Positions 1 to 13,789 of a stretch of 64,000 bases of DNA are shown one piece after another. Under the pieces are notes generated by a model. The model ran no database searches. It had not been told where the DNA came from and saw only the letters and a list, made by a program, of their open reading frames with translations. How positions within the stretch are numbered: position 1 is the stretch's first letter; every line of letters starts with the position of its first letter. Both the position numbers and the translations under genes were made by a program. Source of the stretch: Anas platyrhynchos. Lineage: Eukaryota; Chordata; Aves; Anseriformes; Anatidae. The stretch covers positions 18,126,501 to 18,190,500 of the forward strand of contig NC_092597.1 in the NCBI RefSeq assembly GCF_047663525.1, given 5' to 3'.

Positions 1-230
1 TTCCCCCGCTAGAAAATGGTTCTCAAATCACAGTCTGCAAAGAAAACCTAAAACTGCAACTTCTACACGATAAGGTCTAAAATGCTTTATTCTAGAAATG
101 CGTTCATGCTTTTCAACTGGTCCTACAGCACCCTGGCCAGAAGAAGACAAGCTGACAGTTGCCATATGCAGAGACTCCTTCCTCAATTTCCACTGGCCTC
201 ACTTTTCATTGCAGAGAGTTGAAAGAAAAG

Positions 231-286
231 AAAATAAATAAATAAATAAATAAATAAATAAATGTATACACACACACATATATATG
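231..286. repeat. (AAAT)n then (AC)n/(AT)n microsatellite
   Basis: About eight AAAT units run directly into a short CA and TA dinucleotide tract. It is a compound simple repeat, probably polymorphic, with no coding content. Confidence 0.95.
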
Positions 287-663
287 TTATGTCTACACTG
301 AAACCATAAGAGCCGGAGGAGCATGTCCCAGGCATAGGGAGGCTCCCTATGGAAATCAGGCATTTCTTTCCCATTCTCCTGGCTCCTTTTCCTTGCAGGA
401 GCAGAGCTCGGCCAGCTCGGTGCCTGCAGCTGCCAATCCAGCGGCCTGACAGGCCCATGAGTGATGTACTGGTGGCGACTGCCATCTTGTGGGCAATCAG
501 GCCAAGAAGGCCTGAACATCCAACCCGAACAGCCCTGGAAACAGAAACCACTCAGGGCAGGGAATATTTTCAGCGTTGGAGCTGCTTCTCGGGCTGCTTA
601 AAGCTGCTCATCGCTTTCTGTCTGGACAGTGCAGGCAGAAAGGAGGCTTGAAGAGACAGCTGG

Positions 664-694
<31 letters not shown>
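664..694 (+). repeat. Poly(A) tract, 31 nt
   Basis: An uninterrupted run of 31 A. The sequence before it does not resemble a known retroposon body or a spliced mRNA that I recognise, so it is annotated only as a homopolymer. Confidence 0.95.
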
Positions 695-696
<2 letters not shown>

Positions 697-851
697 GTAA
701 AGATAGGAAGCATGGAGAAGCCAAATCACGCTGTGGTCATCACTTCACACCTCAGCACGGTGTGGACAGCGTGACCTGCTGCAACTCCAGGATGCCAGGG
801 CTCCCTCCACGAGCACCTGCTGCAATCCCAAGACCCCAAGATCAAATAAGG

Positions 852-874
852 AAAAAAAAAAAAAAAAAAAAAAA
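852..874 (+). repeat. Poly(A) tract, 23 nt
   Basis: A second homopolymer A run 157 bases after the first. It follows an AAATAAGG sequence, but no processed-pseudogene body is recognisable. Confidence 0.95.
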
Positions 875-2988
875 CACTCAGCAAGACACCACTGCTGCAA
901 TCCAGCCCAAGTAGCACTGCTTGCCAAATTTCCCACCTTAGATGTTGACTTGGTGCATCTTTCTCCTATTTCATTCCCTAGCCAGAATACAGTGTTTATA
1001 GAAGGCAAATAATGGCCCACTTCAGGCTTAGGCACAGTGCCTTGGTTCTTTTTTACTCCCAACTGCAACTGCCTAAGTGTTGCTGTCTGCATGTGTAGAA
1101 GGCAGCAGACTATCTCTCTCTGCAGTGTCCAAGAAATTCTACAGTAATTTCCCCATGTAAGACAGGTCAGCATAAATATGCATTGCTGAGTAAATCAGAG
1201 CAGAGAAAGGTTAAGTGATATGACCGAAGTCATGAAATGAGCCATTGGAACAGCTGACCCAAAGAAGCTCACTGTCATAATCACATAATACATTCGCACT
1301 GTCTCTCTATAACATCCCAAACAAATTCTGCCATTGGGGATATCAGAGCAACCTCGCTGAAAGCAATGAGGCTGCACAGATGTAAATGGGGACAGAATTT
1401 GGCCAGCTCACATTCTATAGCATTTGCAGATCTCTTTCCATAGGCTGTTCTGCTGCAATTACCCTTCAGTGCTAAGCCAAATGCACATATGATAAAAGCC
1501 TCTCTGGGTAACATCTGTAAATGAGAGAGAAAGGGATCAACTTTAACACAGTTTAAATACAGGCATCCAAGTCTTCTTCCAGCAAGGGGACCAGAGGACT
1601 TCTGCTTTCTTTGAGGCTCTTCCCTGCTTTGGTTTCAGTGAGCAGAGACACTGTTTCCTTTGTACATTTTGACATTGATTTTCTTGACTAGCCCCCTCCA
1701 TCCGATCCCAGCCTACCTTGAGTGCTACCCAACAGCACCAGGAGACAATGGAGGCAGCTTGCAAGCCTGCCTCGCTTTTAATTCAACCTGTTTTAATTCC
1801 ACCTTCCCCTCTTCCTTTCGGAAGGCATTAGTCCTGCTCCACTGCTTCTTTCGGGTACTTATTGTTTTCTCTAAAAGGTTGCTGTGCTGACCAGCCCACT
1901 ATGTTCTTTCTATAGGTGCACCGACGCTTCCTCAGCAGACAGAGGTTCATTTGAATCATTCTTCTGTACACACCAGGCTGTAAGACAGCTTGCCGCTACG
2001 TGTGGGGAAAATAGGACTTTGTAAAATGGTGAGAGCATTTGAAAAAAAGGAGCAGAGAACCCCATTTTCCCTGCAGCTTCTCTCTGGTAGGGAAAGAGAG
2101 CCAGAGAACGTGCAAAATGTAATGGAGAAATAAAACGCTTTCTAACGCATGACTGGAATAAAGAAGCATGACACAGTTAGCTTGGCGTTGCATTCTGATC
2201 AGTCAGATGGCACAGACATCATGCTTCACTTAGCCCCAGTGCACCCACTGTGTGACAAGCACGAGGAGATATGTGCAAGGGGGAGGAAGACGAGGCAGTT
2301 TCTGGTCCAAAAGACCTCTCCGGACCCTGCTGCACTCACAAGAGGGGCCCTGAATAGAAACCCAAATGAGCTTGAGGACTATTCATACGATCTTAATGTA
2401 CCATGACTGCTGCCTACCAGCTCCATATAAGTTGGATTAATAAACTGCCTTTCGTTTGTGACACCTCGGCATGAATTTTGCATTAGGCTCAATTCAGTAA
2501 AGTTCACAACTGACACGCTTCCCTTTATGACAATCCTTTTCAATTGTTTTTTGCACCGGGATGTCATAAAGATGTTTGAGCTGCTTCTGGCAGGGAACTG
2601 TCTTTTATCTTGAAAAAAGAGCTTTTATAACCCTCTCATGCCTATAGCACTCTTGAATTAAGTTGGAAGGCAAAGCCCCTGGTCCATTTTTACTATGAAC
2701 AAGACAGGCATTTTTTAGCAGAGGGGTGCTTGCTTCAATGCTGGGCTTGTCACAGGAGAAAATGTCAATGCAGAAGGGGTGAGGCTGATTAAAACATGAG
2801 TAGGACATGATATGATAAGATCAGCAGAACCTTCTGGAGTTATTGATGCTATGCGAGTGGATCATGTCCACCAATTAGAGATTACACGGCACTCGCTAAA
2901 TTTATCAGACCATGAATCTGCTCTTCCTTAATTGATAAGCAGGTGGCATGGCTGATCTGCATTCAGATTCCACAAGTAGGGATAAAAG

Positions 2989-3082
2989 TGGATGGATGGA
3001 TGGATGGATGGATGGATGGATGGATGGATGGATGGATGGATGGATGGATGGATGGATGGATGGATGGATGGATGGATGGATG
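2989..3082 (+). repeat. (TGGA)n tetranucleotide microsatellite
   Basis: About 23.5 uninterrupted copies of TGGA over 94 bases. A perfect array of this length is usually highly polymorphic in length between individuals. The flanks are unique and AT-rich. Confidence 0.98.
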
Positions 3083-5522
3083 ATTACAAGATATGTTTAT
3101 CTCTTAATGACACAAACTAATTAGATACCACTTTTCCCAGTAGCAGCTACTCAGGTTACGTATTATTTGAGGGATGGATCTCTATTGGTACCAGGTGAAA
3201 ATTAGGGGTATGGGTTTGGGGTACTGTTTACAGATTGGTTTTAGAATTTTGACTCCAGCCCAACTAAATAGCAGAAACCAAAGCTGGCTGGATGATTTAC
3301 GTTCCTGGCCTGAAATGCTGGCTGCGAGCTATCACACAGATCTCAGACCTGCAAAACTTTACAGAATTCAGCTGGAGCCAGTTCCTGAGTGGGATCGTCC
3401 ATGAAATGGAAAAAATACTGTCACAATACTCTCTTCTCTTACCCTTTGTCTTTTAAGGCCTCTTTAAACAATATGTCCACCATTTACTCCAGGCTGCATG
3501 AAAGAGAATTTGGTGCCACGCTACAGTCCCAAATGCACTTTAGCTCCACTATGTCCTTGAGCATAACTTGGGGGCAGATTTAAGACCTGCTGTGTGGAAG
3601 GGAAACACTTTTTCCAGAGGACATGTTCAAAGTGGCCATACAGATTCCTTTCCTTCCTCCACGAAATTCTCAAAGCAGATGAAAATAATGGCCTCAAAAT
3701 GATCTAATCACCTGCTGACCCTGAAATATCTCACCTTAAATATACGGAAGACAACTTAGAAAGAGTAGACGTCTCATCCACGTGTACTTTGGATAACTGC
3801 TCTGGGATGCCTGTGTTTCATAGCTTCAGCTTGATAAACCACAGGTTGGCTCTGTGCCTTATTCCCAGTAAGCCATCAAACCTGCCTATTAAATGAACAC
3901 TGTCCTGAAAAGGTGTTTCTGCAGATATATAAAATGTGTTGCAATTATTTTTATTCTTGTGCTGACAGCTCCAGGTGTCTTGGTTAGTGCTGCATTCGGA
4001 GTAGCAGGAGAAGCAGCACATCTGAAAATGGCTCAAATCAACTCTTTGCATAGCCAAGACAGGACATCAGAGATATCTGCACAGATTAGTCTGACTATGC
4101 CCCCTTGCAAAGGGTCAAATCTCCCCTTTCTCACCAGGGACAGAGCTCCAGTTTCTGCCTTAGCAGGCACTCAACTGTAATTTTACATATTCACGATTTT
4201 ACATATTCACTATTAATGCTCTCTTGTTCAGGTTGCAAGTAGGAAACCCTTTAAGGGGAAAAGAAGATTATTTGGTCTATTGATGAACTGGGGCTTCTTG
4301 CAGGGCTCAGGGGAGTGGGTTGGTGCCGTCAGGAGCCACCAGCCATAGGAAGGAAAAGGACAGATGAACCCAGGAGATATTTCGAGGCTCTGGTAATTTT
4401 ACATTAATCTGATCCTGCAAACCCTTGTCCCTTCAAATCAGCCACAAGCCTTTCCATTACGAGCAGCTCTTCTCTTCCCTCCCCTGGAAACACCATCCTA
4501 TGTTTGATGTGCTGTTTCCATAACAACTTTTAATTAATGTAAGCCCCCTGCCCCTGCCCAGTGCAGGTAGTATTTGCTGCTAGCATTTAACACAAAATAA
4601 AAGCAAAGAGATCAGGCAGCAAAAGGCCTTGCTCCGATCTCAAGTGTGTTTACAACAGCAGCACAGTGCCTCTGCACCGAGGATGGGAAGAGATGCTAAG
4701 AGATGCTCTGGCTTTTAATTACACGAGATGTACATAGTGAGTAATTAATACGGAGCAGAGTCCAGAGAAGCCCGAGCTTCCAGCCCTCTGATCATCAGCT
4801 CAGCGCTGGCTCCTGGGATCACGCGTGTGGGATGCAGCAGCCCCGTGCGCACTGCAGCATCCTCTGAATGCACAGCTGTCCAGGGACAAGGATATGGGCT
4901 TGCTATCTGCCTTCCTTCACACCTGGGGGATGAGGCCCCACATATTTCTGATTAACACCCCACACGCCCACGCAAGCCCCTCTCTCCCCTCCCTGCCTGG
5001 CTGCGCTCCCCTTTGGGAGCCATTTGAGGATGCACACAGGCTGCAATTACAGCGAGGCATTAGAAACAAACAGTTCTTATCATTTATATGAATTGCAGAT
5101 GGGTGGAAACTTTTCCGCTGATAATTCCGAGCTGCAAATGGATCAGGTGTCTGATGCTGTGGTTTCTAAAGATAACATAGCCTCTATATTTCTGCTTTTT
5201 GTGGCAGAGCACTTCCCCTGCTCAGTGCTTCCATGGCATTAGGAACAGGTGAGAAGATTTGCTGGCAAAGACGAGAAGGTACGGTGCTCCCTCTGAGCTC
5301 CCAGACCTCTCTTCTGATGTCTTTGGTTTGTCTAATTTACTATGAAAGCATCTAAGAAGCCAGCTACAATAAGGGCCCCTTGTCAGTATATAACATCCCA
5401 CATAGCCCCAGGCATCACACAGAGTTTGGGGGTAAACCACTCTGATCATAGGATACCATCCACGTAGACTAAACTCCACAAGGTCTCCTCTTCTCCTCTA
5501 TTTTAATAATCTAGCCTTTCAC

Positions 5523-5544
5523 TTTTTTTTTTTTTTTTTTTTTT
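5523..5544 (+). repeat. Poly(T) tract
   Basis: A run of 22 T between unique flanks, with no associated retroposon body recognised on either strand. Confidence 0.95.
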
Positions 5545-7365
5545 GTTCAATGAAAACTTCTGCAGGTGGCACCATGACTGCTTGAGCTTGCATCCTTGGA
5601 TCTGGTCCTTAATTTGGTGGCCCAGGCAAGGCAGATGCTGTCAAAATTAAACAGGAGGCAAGGACTGGTGCTGGCAATGGCTCGCAAGCCAAGTGGAAAG
5701 CTGTATGACTTTCAGGTGTCCCTTCTCTCCTAGGGGACCCTCCTCTGGGCATTTCAGGGATGAATGACTTCTTTCATGGAGGTGGAGATGAGAGACCCTC
5801 GCCACGATAACTATGGCTTTCCCAGGGACTGGAGTACCTGGGGAGAGGGAGAAGGAACAGTTCTACCACGTTTCTTATCCTCTTTAATTTTCCCTTGGAA
5901 AAACAGAGTATGGAGAAAGTAGGAGAGAGACAGCAAAACCCAAAATGAAGTGATAAACTCTGGAAATCCATGCCTAGAAGGAAGGAGGAACAGGCAGCTA
6001 CCCTACCTGATACTGCTGAAAGAAGGTGATGCTCAGACCCTGCTCTAAAAGCTGCCTCAGCTGGTGCCTCTGAAAACCCAGTAAAATACAGAGAACAGGC
6101 ATCTCCCCTATGAACATGGTTTTCATTCGCATCCTACAGGTTTTCTTGTCTCTTTTGGAAAGATGATGAGCTGGAGGCTGCAGGAAATATCCATTACAAT
6201 TCACCTCAAATCTTGGAGAACCAGGTTTCCATCTCCTTCTCCCAGGGTTGTGAAATGGATGCGCTCTGGGGTGTCAGTGGCTGCATTTCATCCTGTTCTT
6301 AAAAATTAACTTCTTTATCTGAAAAAAAAATGTTATCCCAGAGGTTCTCGTTTAATCTACTTGTTCTGGCATGTCAGTTACCTGGTATCTGAGCAGTTTC
6401 CTTTCCTGAAACTTAATCCTTGTATCAGTAAAAAGGAAGCAATTCATCTAGTGAGAATTTTACAGTGAACTTTTTTTAATATTTTTTTTTTTTGATAGAA
6501 AATGGGTGTGCAGTGAAAATTTTAAAATAAAATTCATATAACAGTTTTTGTTAGAAAGCTTCTATTTAGAATAAATAATAAAAAAAAAATTAAGCTACAG
6601 AAAAATTTAAATAATGGAATTTAGAGTCAGTAGCTGAAAACAGAATTTCTGGTTGTCACTTAAATTCAGCATAAAGCAGAAGGAAGATGTGAATACTGTA
6701 CTTCATTTTCTTCACGATTCTAAAAAAAAAAAAGGGAACTTTCCCACTCAAACGCAACAATATCAGCTCTCCCAGGGCCCTGGCAATGGTCTGTTTGCTA
6801 ATCCCCTTGTGAAAAGCTACTTTGAAAGCACTTTGAAATCCTCCTACGGGACACAGCAAAAATAACAGAGACCCCAGGGGCTCATTTCTTTAGCTGAAAC
6901 AACACTCTCAATCTCTTTTACTTCAGCTTTATGAAACCATTATTATTTACTCGTACATATCATTATTGATTTGGACATGAGCAGATATCTAAATTAATGC
7001 AGGCAGGCAGGACTGATATGTGGCTGGCAGCTCACGTTAAGTTTACAGTAAGCACTCCCCAAATCAGTCTAATTAACAGTGACACCAGCGAGCACCTGGA
7101 CCCTGCGGAGGGTTTGGCAGAGATAAGCTGAAAGCTTTACTCCTCAGCAGAAATATTCAAGGATGTGTCTGTGCTGACGGGTGGGACACCAGGCCTGGAG
7201 GAAAATAATTAAAGGAAATCAGTGGGAACAGCCCTGTACATTCAAATACCTACCAAACATTGTAGCTTTCAGCTAGAAGAGCTTAAGAACCAGAGAGCAG
7301 TCTGACTACGTAAAAAGATGAAATATCATATGAATTATTTGAATATATAATAGTGTACTGCATAG

Positions 7366-7540
7366 GAAGGTGGAGGAATTTCCACCTTGGGGTTATTCAG
7401 AGCTTCAGACAAGTCCCCAGCTGAGCACCCAGGTCCAGCTGGGGCTGTGCTGAGCAAGGTGCTGGACCCAATGACCACCTCTGGTCTGCTCCAGCCCAAA
7501 TTGTTATGTGACTCTACAAATGTGTGTTATTTTTATGTTC
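7366..7540 (+). mobile_element. CR1 LINE fragment, 3' end (old)
   Basis: The order of short blocks matches the CR1 3' untranslated end: a CTTGGGG..TATTCA-like block near 7384, GGTGCTGGACCCAATGACC near 7459, a 'ctctggtctgctccagccc' block, and a decayed ATTGTTATGTGACTCT terminus near 7500-7516 where CR1 normally carries ATTCTRTG repeats. Divergence from the consensus I know is high, so the copy is old and has lost coding capacity. CR1 ends in this octamer repeat instead of poly(A), and most copies are 5'-truncated like this one. Confidence 0.75.
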
Positions 7541-8709
7541 TGGTTCAGGCACAGGACAAATATTACACAGGATAAATAAGGATAAATAAAATTTTTAAAA
7601 GTATTTAAAGCTTCTCTCCTTCTGGATTGCTTGTTAACACGAGCAGCATTTTAAGTGGGAACAGCCACAAGGCTGCTAAGAATTTTATGATCCTTTTATT
7701 TTTTTTCCTTCATTTTTGGTGCTTTTTTACACTGCCTTGCAGTGACTAGCAGGTTGACTTCAGCAGGTGCTAATACAGCTATTCCAATGCAGAAGCTGAA
7801 ATTCAAAGGGCGCTATTCGTGGCTGATTACTCAGAGGGGAGGAGTAAAAAGCCTCTTATGAAAGAAACAGAGCTCAATTATTTGGTTGCAGCATCTGAGA
7901 GCATATTTTGTAATGAGGCCTTAAACCTTTGCAAGATTTGTTCCTCGGTTCTGAAGCAGAAATGGAACCACAGCTGAGAAGACCGAGGCCTGAAGGGAGG
8001 GAGTGGGGCAGGGACACGATTGTCTCATTAGGAAGGGGAACATCCTGTCAAGAGCACTGCTTTTCTCTTTAGCACAGGGAACTCACAGCAGGCAATAAAT
8101 AATTTTTCCTCTGTCACATACTCAAATCGCTTCAAACACCATTTTGGTCAGAGCTGGGTATGGATTTTGCATGAGGCACTGAGAGGCTTTGCAAGAGACT
8201 CAGCTGGCCTAAGCAGGTCTGCCTGCGTGTGTCAAAAGAGCAAATGTATGGCACAGGTGTGGCGACGTCTCACTTCTGAGGGCTATTTCTCTTCAGTCCT
8301 TTCTCTGAGCAGCAGCAACAAAAGAAACTGAGTGGGCAACACCCTGAGTTTCCCAATGCATGCTTGGTTTCAGCCCACACATCTGGAAAAAAAAAAAATG
8401 TCATCTAGCCTTGGATGGGAAATGCTACCGGGAAGGGAGTAACTGGGGGACAGTGGGAGGATGGTTGGTTTGATTTTGGTTCGTTGCCTTTGACACCGCT
8501 CACAAGTGGTTGAAACAGTTTAATTGAGTTTGGATGTTGTTGTTATTTTTTAAAATATGCATTTTAATGCAAATATATTTTTACTGTGGTTTTATTTCGC
8601 AAAAATAGAAATGGAGTTCACCTGGGAGCACGCTTGGGTGGTTTGTAAAATGTTCACCACTAGAGGACTCTACAGCAAAAGTGAATTGTCTCATTCCCCC
8701 GAACCCCAC

Positions 8710-8738
8710 TTTTTAATTTTTTTTTTTTTTTTTTTTTA
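8710..8738 (+). repeat. T-rich tract
   Basis: T5 AA T22, a low-complexity pyrimidine run with unique sequence on both sides. Confidence 0.9.
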
Positions 8739-11700
8739 ATGTGTCCTGTCTTAATTCTTCCTCAAGAGAAAGCAAGCCAGCTCCAGAAGCCCCAGGTGCT
8801 GAGCCTTGGCCAGCTTTTGTACCAAGTTCCCAGCCAAGGCCAGATGGCAGTCATTGTGCTTGCCCTGCTCAACCTGGGGAAGAAATGACCCCACTTCCAA
8901 GGCAACAACTCACACAAGGGGAAGGAGGATGCTGAGGAACTCCGGGGATCACCTCTACATTTCCTGCACTTGCCCCTGCACAGGAGAGAGGGTTGGGGCT
9001 GACGGAGAAGGACAGAGCAAGGACAAGGCCTTCAAATCCTAGGACGTAATAGGAGCAGTGGAGCAGCTCTGGGGTGATTCACAGCCAGGCAGCTTGTCCT
9101 GCCTCTCCTGCTAGCACGATGCTGTCGGGACGCCTGCCCAGCCAGAGCCGCTCGCTGCTTCTGCTGGGGTCCCCCGGCTGCCTTTGGTTCCCTCCAGCCA
9201 AAGAGGGCAGCCAAGGAGGCCCACTGTGCTCCCCCCTTCACACTTCTCTGACGCTCTCACACTGAAGAGAAGGCAGAAAACCGGCCATCGATGAAGAAAT
9301 GAGGTTCTTGGGAATGCTTTTTGATTTTTTTTCCCCCTCTGGAACCACTCAGAAAGAAGTCTGGGTCTAAAGGCAGACGCTAAATCTGCAGGCTGTCAGC
9401 CAAAGCCTGTGTCTGCTCTCAGGCTGTGAGTGCTGGAAAGCTTCACACTGGGTCAGCAGCAGCCCTGCTCCGAGCCCCATGTGCTGATACATGGGGATGA
9501 GCTGGGACCAGCTCTCCAGCTGTCCTTGGAAAGCTGAGACCTCATGGTCTTTGCCATTTGCCATGCCCTTGAGCTTCAATGCTCACGAGCGAGCTAAGTC
9601 CAAGGCTTCCACTGGCAGGCTGTCCTCAGTTGGCACAACCTCATAGCATGAGGACATCTCTCCTTCAAACAGGTCTTCCAGTCCTACCAGTGCAAGGGCA
9701 ATGAACGTGTTGCCTCAGTGCCAAGAAAACTCTTTGCTTTCTGCAGCCCTAAGCCACTTGTTCCAAAAATGCCTTTGATCTCCAGTGATTTTCTGGCAAC
9801 GTCTGGAAAGTATTGTTTGAAATCAGCAACGATCGCTGTTTCTAACATCTTTTTGGTGTAAGAGGCCTGGGTGTTGATTTATCCAAGCGGCCGTGCTTGG
9901 GCATATGTCCAGTGCTATTGGAAGTAGGGCGTGCAGTCAGCAAAGGGGGGTCCCTATGTGGAGTGGAGCAGTGCCCAGAGGTGCACAGAGCCCTAAGGTG
10001 CAGGGACAACGCTGACATATGCTGCCAACACTGGCAGCAGGGACCCCAGCTAGGAGAGCAAGAGGCTGTTAAAACAAGAGGGGGCTGAACGCAAAGCCTC
10101 AGCACAATGGGGATCCCTGCAGTGCAGGCCAATTTGGCAGCTGGGGCTCTTGGTTAAAAGCTCCGTGGCCTTGTTTTGCAAACAGCTCTGTCGGCTCCAC
10201 ATAAAGGTGGCAGTTTGGTGCCTCAACCAGCAGCAGGGAGCGGGAGAGAGCCCAAGAAGCCAAACGCTCTTTACCCCCTGTATGCCCGAGCATTGATCTG
10301 GGGATGCATTAATTTGAGGGACCTGACCTGGCACCTGGTGACTGCCAGCAGCAGACACTGAAATAAGGAGACACGGAGCCTTCCTGCATCCCTGGGGTAA
10401 GCCTGCAGGCCTGGGGGCAGAGAGGAACAGATTCTGTGCTCTGCTTTAAACTACCCTCATGCACTCCACACCACGGGACACGCTTTGTGGTTGAACAGCT
10501 AATTGGGATGAAGCAGGGAACAATTTCCACCTTCCTCTTCTTGTCTTCCTTTGTGTGACTACAGAGGGATCAGTTATTCTAGGCAAGGCACGTATTATCG
10601 ATCTTTCTAACTCTATTATCCCCACTTGCGGTACTCGCTGTAAAGATTTCGGCTACCCTTTAATCTTGCCACACCTCAGAGAGTCAGCGAGCACTTAGGG
10701 TAGGATCTGATTCCAATGTAATGCTAGAATTGTTTGCTTTGAAACCCAAAACTAAATCACTGACCACTTGCAAATGAAATGAAATAAGTCTTTGCCAGTT
10801 ACGTTTTTATTTTGAGTGGTTTGGATAGATTTCAGCACAAGGAAATTCTCTGGGCTACCCTATCACATTATGCACTTCATTTGGGCTTGGTCCAGGGAGG
10901 ATTTTTGATGACTTTGTATCTACTTCCTTGTGTTTTGCAGGATCATGTACACATGGCCGTTGTCCTGGGGATGGTGAACAGTTCCTTCTGAATGCCTAAT
11001 TAAGCTCCGATTAGCATTTCTTCTAGGAGCAGATGCAGCTTTTCGAGCCCAGCAAACAATGCCATCTGTTGTTCCCTTGCTGTAATTTCCATCTGAAAGT
11101 CTGCTCTGCTTCTATATTTAATTGTGAAGTTTCCTGCTGCCAAAAAAGTAAGGTTGTTTAAATTTGGCATTGGGAGGAAAAGGCCGAGAGGGAGGAAGAT
11201 TGGATTTTTATTGTTAGTGCAGGGAAAGCTAAGCTGGTTCAGTCTGACTGGCAGCTCTGCAGCCTGCTCTCCCGTGCAGGACCAGCCAAAGTTTGAAAGC
11301 CTTGATCAAGACTCCCATTGCCACCTTGCCTCATCTCCTTGACCTCAAAGCTGCCTCTCCTGGGTCTCTTCAGTGGTATTTTCCTACCTTTAATACCACC
11401 ACCTCCCTGGATAGCTGCATTAGAGGTGATACCACGTCCCCAGGCACTGGCAGTTGTAGCATTGTGCCGTGACCTTCTCTGAAGATTTTTGGTGTTCCTA
11501 ACAGGGTATTCACAAGCAATCTTGTCTGTCCTCAGCCTTGGGCAACTGCTGAATTTGCACAGCCTCTTCAGTCCTTGGCCAACCTGCTGTGCTTGCCAAC
11601 AAGTAAACCAACTGGAGAAGTGATTTTGGGGCATCCATCAACTAGTGTCTGGCTTGAAACCCACTAACCTAATTTCACACAGACCGCTGAGCAGCCATTA

Positions 11701-13789
11701 GCTGGCTGTGGCATGGCCTGTGGTGGACTGCAACCAATGACCTAGGTATACATTTTATTATTTAACCTCTTGAACAGTTGGATATTGTAGGATAGAAATG
11801 TTTGGTGAAAAACAGCAAACGGTCTAAAGAACTTAACATGGTTTGCGGGCCAGATTTTATCCTTCCTCCTTCTTCAAAAGGCATCACCTACTTAGTCAGC
11901 TCCCTCAGGAACTTGATCAATGATATAAATGGATAGAAGCAGCTAGTGAATGCAGAGTAGAGTAAACATTTGGACTGTCTACCTTCAGGAAAGTGAGAAT
12001 TTAATGGGAACCAGGAAATTAGGGCTGTTTTCTATAACAAGTCAGATTAAACGTTTAACTTTGCAAATGTTTAAATGTTCCATCCCTAATTAATGTTCTG
12101 CTAAACAAATGCAGCCACAGGGTAAACACAACTTATTTAAAGTTCAGATTCTTTTTTTTTTTCCAAATTTTAAAATATTTAACCCCTATTCCCTTTGACA
12201 GGATATGACAAGGGAGGGAATCTCAGTCAACAGTTTTCCAATTTATTTTCAAAATGCCAACAAGCTGTAGAACCCTGTCCCCTAGCTGGCTAACACTGCC
12301 TACGCATTATGTACATCAAACCAAAGGCCAATGTAGGGCATGATTTGTTTAATAGTGCAAGAGAATTCCCCCAATACGCTGAAATCGTAACCACAGCACT
12401 AGTCCCTTAAATAACCTCAGGGATGCTTGAGGCCAGTATCGTATGTAAGAAGCTGGTATTAACAGTCATTCTAAATTAAGCTTCTTTTCCCTACACACGC
12501 TTAGCTCTTAAATTCTCTTTAACAAGAGGTTTAAAAACATTTTAAAATATCTGCCAAGGCTTCTTTCTTCACTACTAAGCACTGCCATTATGTTCCCCCT
12601 TCCTTCTCAGATGGCTGGCTCAACTTTTTCTTCTCAGACTTGCCAGGCCTTGGGTCTGGTGTGCCCATCACTGCGGTATCTGCCAGTCACCTTTCTGATC
12701 ACCCGTCAGACACATGACTTGCCCGTGATGTGTAAGTGAGTAGAATTTAGTCACGCTGCTGTATTTGGAATTACAGCGGCCTGAGTCAGGAGCAGTTGCA
12801 CTGAGACCGAGGTTGTTGCACAGCCAGAAAGCTGGTGGGTGGGAGATCGGTGTTAGCCATTATATCTGGAGATCAGTGTTAGCATTATACCTTAGCAGCA
12901 TCTTTTCACACACAGCTTTGCAGAGAGCTTTGCAGGTCCCTGTGACTGTCAGTTTAGAAGGCAGGCTGGGTTCACCCACACAGCTTGCTGGGACAAGATT
13001 TTGCTTTTGTAGGAGCACCCTGAAAGTCTGTCAGAATTAAGAAACATGACCTCACGTTGCTCCACAGCTCTTTCATACTCATGGAGCAGCTGGGTGGAAC
13101 TCAGCAGCAAAGAGGAAAATCAGTTTTCTTTCATGTTGTTGTTGTCTAACAGATGCGTTTGGATGCCACCACACCCGCCTATTGCACAAATCCCTGTTGT
13201 CTTCCTGAGCAGCTCATTAAAGTCATTAACAAGCCCCAGGACAATTTGTAGGCCCTTGGAGAGTAGCTGTGCTTGTAGCTGGGAAGCCAGCAGCGACACT
13301 CTAAGAGTTAAACTGTGATGACCTGGAACAACACAGCTCCCAAAACCCAGGAATTTGATACGGTTCCACATCTTTGGTGTACTTTGTTATTTACTATACA
13401 CAGCCTCTGCCAGCTGTAGATGGTGTTCTCTTTCAACCTGGGAAGAAAAGAAGTTTTTTGCCTTTATTTCAGTGTTTTGGGATTTATTTCCCAATAAGTT
13501 TTGAATCTTCAGGGGCTTTTGCTCCAGTAAATCCCCACAGCAGCCACCTGCCCTGTTCTCACGTGTAAAACCAGCCAAGTGGGCAAAGCTTCGTGTGGGC
13601 TGTGGCCGCAAGGCTGGACCAAGGGGTGCCAGTGGGAGGCCAGAGGAGGCCTCTGATGGCAAGGGGAGGCTGTGCCGTGGGCCAGGCCTTCAGTAGCCCA
13701 TCCGTGGGTACTCGGTGGAGTCGGCACCCTGGGGTAGGCTGTGGGGTGAGCGGACACCCTGGCTTGTATCAGCAGTAGTGTGGGCAGCA

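Larger units (their letters stand above)
1..13789. other. Non-coding region upstream of KLHL25
   Basis: I find no supportable gene here. Open frames are short, lack family resemblance and have no consistent splice-site context. The stretch holds simple repeats and one CR1 fragment, which are listed separately. Several AT-rich blocks with homeodomain-like TAATTA/TTAATT cores, for example around 2860-2945, 4500-4560 and 6960-7090, look like unique DNA and could be distal regulatory elements, but that is inference. In human the region 5' of KLHL25 is gene-poor, which fits. Confidence 0.7.

Noticed and set aside
664..874. Two poly(A) tracts as the tail of a processed pseudogene or retroposon
   Set aside because: No mRNA-like body, target-site duplication or recognisable gene sequence precedes them.
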